Source of the DNA: Tieghemostelium lacteum
Taxonomy: Eukaryota; Evosea; Eumycetozoa; Dictyosteliales; Raperosteliaceae
Assembly (NCBI GenBank): GCA_001606155.1
Contig: LODT01000037.1
Coordinates: forward strand, 1,488,001 to 1,552,000
DNA length: 64,000 bases
Direction of reading: 5' to 3'
The notes under the pieces are model-generated. The model did not search any database, was not told where the DNA came from, and saw only the letters and a program-made list of their open reading frames with translations. The position numbers and the translations under genes are program-made. Positions 58,227 through 64,000 of the stretch are shown here, piece by piece (position 1 is the first letter of the stretch; each line of letters begins with the position of its first letter).

Positions 58227-58570
58227 TTATCTAGTGTATTTACCCCAAATGTGTAAAATAATAACAAAACCAATAAAAATAAGACTCATGAATAAAACTG
58301 CAGTTGGACCACTGTTTTGTTTCATATGATTATTAGTAATTTATAATCTAAATGATATTAAATGATTATGATTAACATACACTTTCAAACCGACAGCATC
58401 TTCATTGTAAAAACGCATCAATGAACCAACACCTCCTTTGTTGACATTTGCTGGTGCTCTAGTGCTTGGTTGATTAGTATTTATACGTCTGTAATATTGT
58501 AATACAAGGTTAATATATGGACTATTAATCATGTTCCATTCAATGACACATCATTGAAAACTTACTTCAT
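58227..58570 (-). CDS. sec61b: Sec61 translocon beta subunit
   Basis: Three exons, 58566-58570 (five bases, ATG AA), 58381-58488 and 58227-58311, give 65 residues. The mature frame reads [20 protein letters not shown], then [20 protein letters not shown], then [20 protein letters not shown] ending WGKYTR. This has the conserved GGVGSxMRFY and GLKVGP motifs and one C-terminal tail anchor. Length and motif order match Sec61 beta. It associates with Sec61 alpha and gamma at the ER. All three phases fit. The micro-exon explains why a start inside exon 2 would look short of the family. Confidence 0.92.
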
Positions 58571-59184
58571 TTTATTGTAGTTTCTATATATAATTAAAAA
58601 AAAGTCAAATGAATTTTTATTTTTTTTTTCATAAAACTAAAAAAAAAAGTGATGACACCTTTTGTCAAAAAGAACTTCTGGATAATGCAGACCACAACAC
58701 ACAATTAAAAAAAAAACATTTATATTTTATTTCAATTAACAATTAATTGTTTTATATTATTATAAACTAAGAAATTGATTATCCATTTGCAATGAATGTC
58801 ATATCCGAATGAATATGAATAGTATGAGCGATGAGTAAAATCAAAAGTTTAACAATGATCGATTTATATTATACAATCAAATTTATGAAATATTTTCATT
58901 TTCAATTCCAGTGAAAATTAGATTGTTGTATAGGATATTTAGATAAATGGTAATATTGATACCTTTGAAAAAAACCAAAAATTTGTGGCTTTTTTTATTA
59001 TGAAAAGAAAAAATTTGTTATTTTTTTTTTTTTTTTTTTTTTTTTTCATAAAGTATCTTCATAGTTTTGATTTAGATAAATAAACAACTAGAACCAAACT
59101 AAATTGTATAAAATAGAACAACATTGTATATTAAAACTCAAATAAAAAACCACACTCTTTCTAGTATAAATCACAAATCAAATA
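58571..59184. promoter_or_regulatory. Divergent promoter region, sec61b and ARPC1
   Basis: 614 bases between head-to-head housekeeping genes. A long poly-T (59020-59046) lies in the middle, and oligo-A/T tracts flank both starts. Nothing else was recognised. Confidence 0.4.
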
Positions 59185-60582
59185 ATGTCAGCATTTGAAA
59201 TTGAACATTTAGCTACCTGTATCACTGCCCACGCTTGGAATGCAGACAGATCAAGTAAATTATCAACACTCCCTCCAATCTCTTCATTATATATAGTTTG
59301 ATAATTCTCTGATATATCATAGGAAAGATATATATCAATCACTTAAAAACTATATATAATACCATATATTATAAAATACATATTAATCATCATATTATAT
59401 AATCTTATAGGAGTTGCAATTTGCCCAAATAATAATGAAGTTCATATTTTTGCTAAAAAAGATAACTCATGGGTTGTTGAACATGTTTTAACTGAAGTAT
59501 GTATATCTATTAAAATATCTCACCCCCCCAACTGTGATCCAAAAAAAAAAAAGTTAAAGTGGGATTGGAAATCTAGATTAAGGAGAATGTTAATATTAAT
59601 CAATGATTAATTTTTAAAAAAATTTTAGCATGATCAAGTTGTTACCAGTATTGATTGGGCACCAAAGACCAATCGTATTTTAACAGCATCACAAGATCGT
59701 AATGCATATGTATGGACATTTGCAGCAGGTCAATGGAAACCAGTTTTAGTATTACTTCGTATCAACAGAGCTGCCACTCACGTTAAATGGAGTCCACAAG
59801 AGAATAAATTTGCAGTTGCCTCTGGTGCCAAGTTAGTTTGTATTTGTTTCTTTGAAGAAGAACACGACTGGTGGGCATCAACTCACATTAGAAAACACAA
59901 ATCTACAGTATTAAAAGTTGATTGGCATCCAAATAACTTGTTATTGGCTACCGCCTCTTCTGATTTCAAAGTCAGAGTATTTGATGCTTTCATCAAGAAG
60001 GCAGATGGTCGTGTAACTAGACCATACGGAGAGATCCCATTCGGTGACCCAATCTTTGAATTTGATCAATGTGCTTCTTGGGTACACGCCTGTAAATGGT
60101 CTCCATCTGGTAATACCCTTGCCTTTGCCTCTCATGACAGTAACTTGGCAGTTGCCAACTTTTCATCCAACCCACCAACCGTTGAAAAGATCAAATTACG
60201 TACTCTCCCATTATGTGACTTGCTCTATCTGACTGAAAACTCTATTGTCGGTGTTGGTTATGATTGTACCCCAGTTTTAATCACCAATAGCAATGGATGG
60301 ACTTACCAAGGTGAATTAGATAAACCAGGTACCGGTGCTGCTGCCACCAGTGGTGCTGAGCCAACTAATGCTCGTAAACTCTTCCAAAACAAGGTTGATC
60401 TCGGTGACACCAAGACTGATACCAAATTATCAACTGCTCATCAAAATTGTATTACTACCATTGTCCCAACCAAATCTGCTGGTGGTTTAGTCTCTGACTT
60501 CTCAACCTCTGGTCTAGATGGTAATGTTGTTCAATGGCACACAAAAGTACTCGAAACCAAGAGTAAATTAAAAGTAATTTAA
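59185..60582 (+). CDS. arcA: Arp2/3 complex subunit 1 (ARPC1, p41-Arc)
   Basis: Three exons, 59185-59254, 59411-59496 and 59629-60582, give 369 residues. The start [19 protein letters not shown] and the WD-repeat pieces [26 protein letters not shown] and [17 protein letters not shown] are diagnostic of the ARPC1 beta-propeller. Length equals the family norm. The subunit sits at the Arp2/3-NPF interface and is needed for branched actin nucleation. The first intron falls after one base of the codon in DRSR, and the second is in phase 0 after VLTE. Confidence 0.95.
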
Positions 60583-60975
60583 ATAACTTTTTGTTAGTAC
60601 CAGTAAGCACACCCACATTCAACAATTCAAAATATATTCTCTCACCAATTCAAATAATATAATAAATAATTATTTGATTTGATCATAACAAAAAAGTAAT
60701 AAAAAAAAAACAAAAGACTTATCACATAATTTAACAATCTCAAAAAAAAATTAAACAATAAAAACATATTTATTCCCACAATCAAGATCTTTTAAATGTT
60801 TAACTACTACATTTTTTTTTATTTAAAAAACTACTACTTCACAGTTTTTTCTATTTTTGGAATTATTTTTTATTTTTTCTAGATTTACACAAAAATCTTT
60901 AAATTAATATTTAAAGTTTAATGATAGTTAATTTTGATATAGTAGTGTTCGAGTTAAAAGAATGAGAAATTTAGA
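60583..60975. other. Intergenic region after ARPC1, no gene seen
   Basis: 393 AT-rich bases holding the ARPC1 3' end and the promoter of the small membrane-protein gene. Confidence 0.45.
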
Positions 60976-61313
60976 ATGGATGAAGAACAATTAATTGGGT
61001 TATATTTAGGAACTAGATATTATAATGAAAATGAATCAAGTAGTCAATTTGTAGAACTATTACAATATATAATTACAACTTTAATATTTATAGGTATGTT
61101 TTCTAATAATACTATTTAATATAACTTATTTTTAACTTTTTTGAAAAATAATTAGGTATATTCTTTTATTTCTTTTTTGTAATTATAATAATTTTAAATA
61201 GTTTATATCTAGATGGTAATTTAAAATTTATATTCCCGTTTTATAATCCATATTTTTTCAAAGAACAAGTTATAAATATAGAGTACTCCAATTCAATAGA
61301 TTCTACAATATAA
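60976..61313 (+). CDS. Small single-pass membrane protein (hypothetical)
   Basis: Two exons, 60976-61093 and 61156-61313, give 91 residues. The intron has a GTATGT donor and a TTAG acceptor at phase 1, and the joined frame is clean. The N-terminal ~28 residues are polar (MDEEQLIGLYLGTRYYNENE). A very hydrophobic segment follows (ELLQYIITTLIFIG with GIFFYFFFVIIIIL), spanning the splice junction, so splicing completes the membrane helix. The C-terminal part ends YFFKEQVINIEYSNSIDSTI. I do not recognise the family. Low-complexity composition leaves some doubt, but the exon-spanning helix and acidic start argue that it is real. Confidence 0.5.
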
Positions 61314-61524
61314 AAGAACTGGATGTATATTAATGAAATTTAATAAATCGAAAAAAGTGGTTTTCACAAGCAAGTGTATAAAATAATATTGAAGATGTTA
61401 AATCCAAAAAGTAATAACTTACATTTTGGTAACATTATTTTATATTTTATACCTGATTTTTTTTTTTTTATTAAAAAATCTATTTTTCATTCAACTTTTG
61501 CTCAAACATCAAAAACATTACACA

Positions 61525-61966
61525 ATGACAGAACTAGGTCCAAAATTAAGAGATTTCGCTAAAAGCGGTGATGAAGAAAATGTCAAAAAAGTATGAACAT
61601 ATAATAGCTATGAACAATGTTAATATGAATGAATATTAAAACAACCCTTCAAATCATACTTTTGAAATGACAGATAGTTACAGAAGGTGGATTAGATGCA
61701 ATTAACTATAAAGATAGAATAGGATACACACCATTACACATGGCTTCCATGTTTGGTCACAAGAATATTTGTACAATTTTATTAGAGGGAGGTGCCGATA
61801 AGACAATTACAAACTCTGATGGTATGATCAATATCATTTATTATTCTTCAATGTAGGTGATTATCGAATGATATATATTAACATTTGTTTATAAACAGGT
61901 GAAACTGCATCTGATGTTGCCAAAGGTATCACATTAGGAAATTATATTAGAGATTTTAAGAAATAG
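61525..61966 (+). CDS. Small ankyrin-repeat protein
   Basis: Three exons, 61525-61590, 61674-61821 and 61899-61966, give 93 residues. It starts MTELGPKLRDFAKSGDEENV, then one full ankyrin repeat, DRIGYTPLHMASMFGHKNIC, then TILLEGGADKTITNSDGETA. It ends SDVAKGITLGNYIRDFKK. The TPLHxA and LLxxGAD signatures are intact. It resembles stand-alone ankyrin proteins that act as binding modules. No partner can be inferred. Confidence 0.8.
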
Positions 61967-62527
61967 ATAATTCACACTTTAATTTTTGAATTTAAATACA
62001 AACACACTATACTCTTTTTTAAAATAATGAATATAACAATAATACATTTAATCTATGATTCAGCACAACACACACAAATGCAAATAACAAAAAAAAAAAC
62101 AAATTAAAAGCTGTAGTATTAATAATAATCAAATTTTAAAAGTAACATAATAAATTACATTATTTATCCTCTCCGTCCTTCCTTAAGAATCATATGAATA
62201 TAGATGTTGTGGATTCGCACAGAACCCTTTCCTTTGTATTCCTTTGTATATAATTGGTATAAGCAACAACAAGAAGATCAAATTCTAAAATAATTAACAA
62301 AACACCAAATATCACAGGAAATTTCAAAATTAGCACGAGGGTTTTTTAATTTTTTTTTCCCGTTCTGTTTGATATTTTTTCCCTTCTTTTCTAAGACATC
62401 AATTGTTTTTTCTGAATGAACCAAAATTTTTAATCGATCTCACCATACTAGTTTGATGTTGTTTAATTAATATAATTATAAATAGAAGGAAAAACAATAG
62501 CATAATCAAGAGATATATATATTTAAA
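61967..62527. other. Intergenic region before the multi-pass gene, no gene seen
   Basis: 561 AT-rich bases. A short C-richer patch at 62169-62185 and a T-run at 62341-62358 were noted; no coding sequence was recognised. Confidence 0.4.
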
Positions 62528-63609
62528 ATGGGAGCAGAATTAATTGGTTTAATTTATTACGGAAATGGTGATGGATTATCCATTAGAATTCAAAATGCTT
62601 TACAATTAACTTTAGCAGTATGGCATTTCTTATTAATGTGTTGGAGTTCAACACTGATAGCTATGTCATTTCAGAATAAATTCACTAAACTAGCAAGACT
62701 GGTATTTATTGTAGTTTTTGCACATTCAACTTGTAAAGTATCTTATATAAAATCTCTGTAGCGTCCTGTGTTTAGTACTAACCTATAAACATGTTTGATA
62801 AAAATATAGCAAAATTAGTTTCAAATATACTTTATATGATTATTATATACAATCCCTCACTGATACAGGTTGCGGTGGCATTCGATATATTTGAACTAAT
62901 GTCAATTATCAGCTACTATTGCATGTACATCATTGTATTGTTTTCATGGATAGAAGTGGTTTTCAGAGTAAAACATTTAGGGTATGGTGAAGAAAAGATT
63001 CACTTTTGGAGAAATCTATTTTGTATAGTTACAGCACTGTTTATTTTGACAGTTTATATTATTAGTGATTCTTTTGTATCAAAGAGTCCAGGATTAGCCA
63101 ATATGGTATTTGGCATTGGTCTTATTGCAATCTCTGTATTTTCATTTGCACTCTCTATAGCATTCATCTTTTATGGAATTAAATTACGTCAGATGGTCAT
63201 GTCCATACAACTGAATACCAATGCAAACTCTGGTAAAAATGCATTCCTTTGGAAAGTATTTATCAATTCTATCTAAACAACAATTTCAAAACCTAATAAT
63301 AGGCATTAACACTACTGTATTTATTTAAAATAGGTCGCATTTTTATCAATAATATTTATATTATGTTTAGATATTAAAATGATACACTATATTATAAATG
63401 TAAATTCACCATTTTCAACTACAATGTGGGATCTATATGCATTAAATTATTTACCAGAAGTAATTGCAGTATCAGTTGCACTATTTTTCTTTGGATCTAG
63501 ATCTAATACTGGATCTGATTCATCATCTAGTGGCTCTCTGTCTGAAACAGAGAGATCAAATATAGAAAGAAGAGAACAGAAAAAAGGTTTATTATCAGTT
63601 AATCAATAA
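62528..63609 (+). CDS. Multi-pass membrane protein, possibly THH1/TOM1/TOM3-like
   Basis: Three exons, 62528-62737, 62869-63255 and 63334-63609, give 290 residues. About seven hydrophobic segments are visible, including LTLAVWHFLLMCWSSTLIAM, YYCMYIIVLFSWIEVVF, LFCIVTALFILTVYII and IAISVFSFALSIAFIFYGI. The loop KHLGYGEEKIHFWRN and the IFYGIKLRQM turn are reminiscent of the TOM1/THH1 (tobamovirus multiplication 1) family, which is related to seven-helix GPCR-like proteins. The C-terminal ~40 residues are Ser-rich and cytosolic. Intron 1 was chosen to join HSTCK to VAVAFDIFELM in phase 0; using the internal Met at 62791 instead would break the first helices. Family assignment is tentative. Confidence 0.6.
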
Positions 63610-63728
63610 TTTTAAAAATGTATCAACATTTGATAACTAAAGAGAGTTATTATTAAATCTAAAGAGTAATAAATAGTGTTTTTGTTGTATTTGTTAATAT
63701 ATTTTAAAATTTTTGTAACAAATTTTGT

Positions 63729-64000
63729 TTATTTAGTTAGGGAGAAATGTGAAAATAGTTGTCCTCCTAATTCCTTTCTAGAATCACCAGATCCACTCAT
63801 GACAATATTTGGAGGAATGGGAGAAGTGGTAGTACCTAAAGGTCCGGTTGTAGGTGGTATACTCTGTCTTGGTAGAATTCTTCTACGGGCATTTGTAAAC
63901 CAATTATTAATCTGACTGAATGACAATGATGTTGATCTGGCAAGAGTAACTTTTTCCTCTTCGGTGGGATATGGATGCATATTATGTTCAAATAACCATT
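63729..64000 (-). CDS. TALE-class homeobox protein, 3' part (runs off window)
   Basis: Only the C-terminal 90 residues are present; the gene continues beyond 64000 on the minus strand. The frame entering the window reads [16 protein letters not shown], the TALE homeodomain region before helix 2. Helix 3 reads [16 protein letters not shown], with the WFxNxRRR DNA-recognition signature. After the domain comes a short Pro/Thr/Gly-rich tail ending FSLTK. TALE homeodomain proteins bind DNA as transcription factors. It converges on the multi-pass membrane gene with 119 bases between stop codons. Confidence 0.88.
   Translation of the reverse strand, partial: WLFEHNMHPYPTEEEKVTLARSTSLSFSQINNWFTNARRRILPRQSIPPTTGPLGTTTSPIPPNIVMSGSGDSRKELGGQLFSHFSLTK

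Noticed and set aside
62791-63276. Multi-pass protein starting at Met 62791
   Set aside because: The spliced model from 62528 keeps the frame and adds the expected first helices; 62791 lies inside the inferred intron.

Overview
This window is nuclear DNA of a dictyostelid social amoeba. It is very AT-rich. Introns are short (mostly 60-140 bases), AT-rich, and start GTATGT or GTAAGT. Asparagine, threonine and serine homopolymer runs interrupt otherwise conserved proteins. Recognisable genes include Rap1/RapA, Aurora kinase, ARPC1, a GABA-B-like receptor, a double-FERM protein and secreted fibro-slime/PA14 proteins. The proteins differ from those I remember of D. discoideum, so this is probably another dictyostelid. 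I cannot name the species from sequence alone.

Layout. 1-2002: no gene seen. 2003-5852 (minus): Aurora kinase, then a gp78/AMFR-type ubiquitin ligase. 6405-7880 (plus): sterol 14-demethylase CYP51. 7968-16152 (minus): four tandem F-box-like/leucine-rich paralogues with a tiny secreted serine-rich gene wedged between the second and third. 16448-19588 (minus): RapA and chaperonin CCT subunit 2. 20579-21562 (plus): a secreted AA10-like copper monooxygenase candidate. 22146-42530 (plus): four tandem secreted multi-domain fibro-slime/PA14 genes (1005, 1468, 1184 and 1744 residues by my models). 43001-46225 (minus): double-FERM protein. 47183-57917 (plus): class 3 GPCR, class 3 lipase, CorA-type transporter and FAM135 hydrolase. 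58227-58570 (minus): Sec61 beta. 59185-63609 (plus): ARPC1, a small membrane protein, a small ankyrin protein and a multi-pass membrane protein. 63729-64000 (minus): a TALE homeobox gene that runs off the end.

The most unusual part is 20.5-42.5 kb. Four genes are built from one repeated cassette: a signal-peptide exon, then a variable number of phase 1-1 exons that each encode one fibro-slime/PA14 domain, then a terminal exon that also carries a cysteine-rich tail. Introns are conserved by module class, the four promoters share blocks of sequence, and the intergenic DNA carries duplicated remnants and a short conserved hairpin. The array looks like a gene family growing by exon and gene duplication. 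Together with the neighbouring monooxygenase candidate it suggests a secreted extracellular-matrix or signalling locus; that functional link is inference.

Splice models were built by hand from frame continuity, GT/AG sites and family similarity. None was checked against transcripts or a database.
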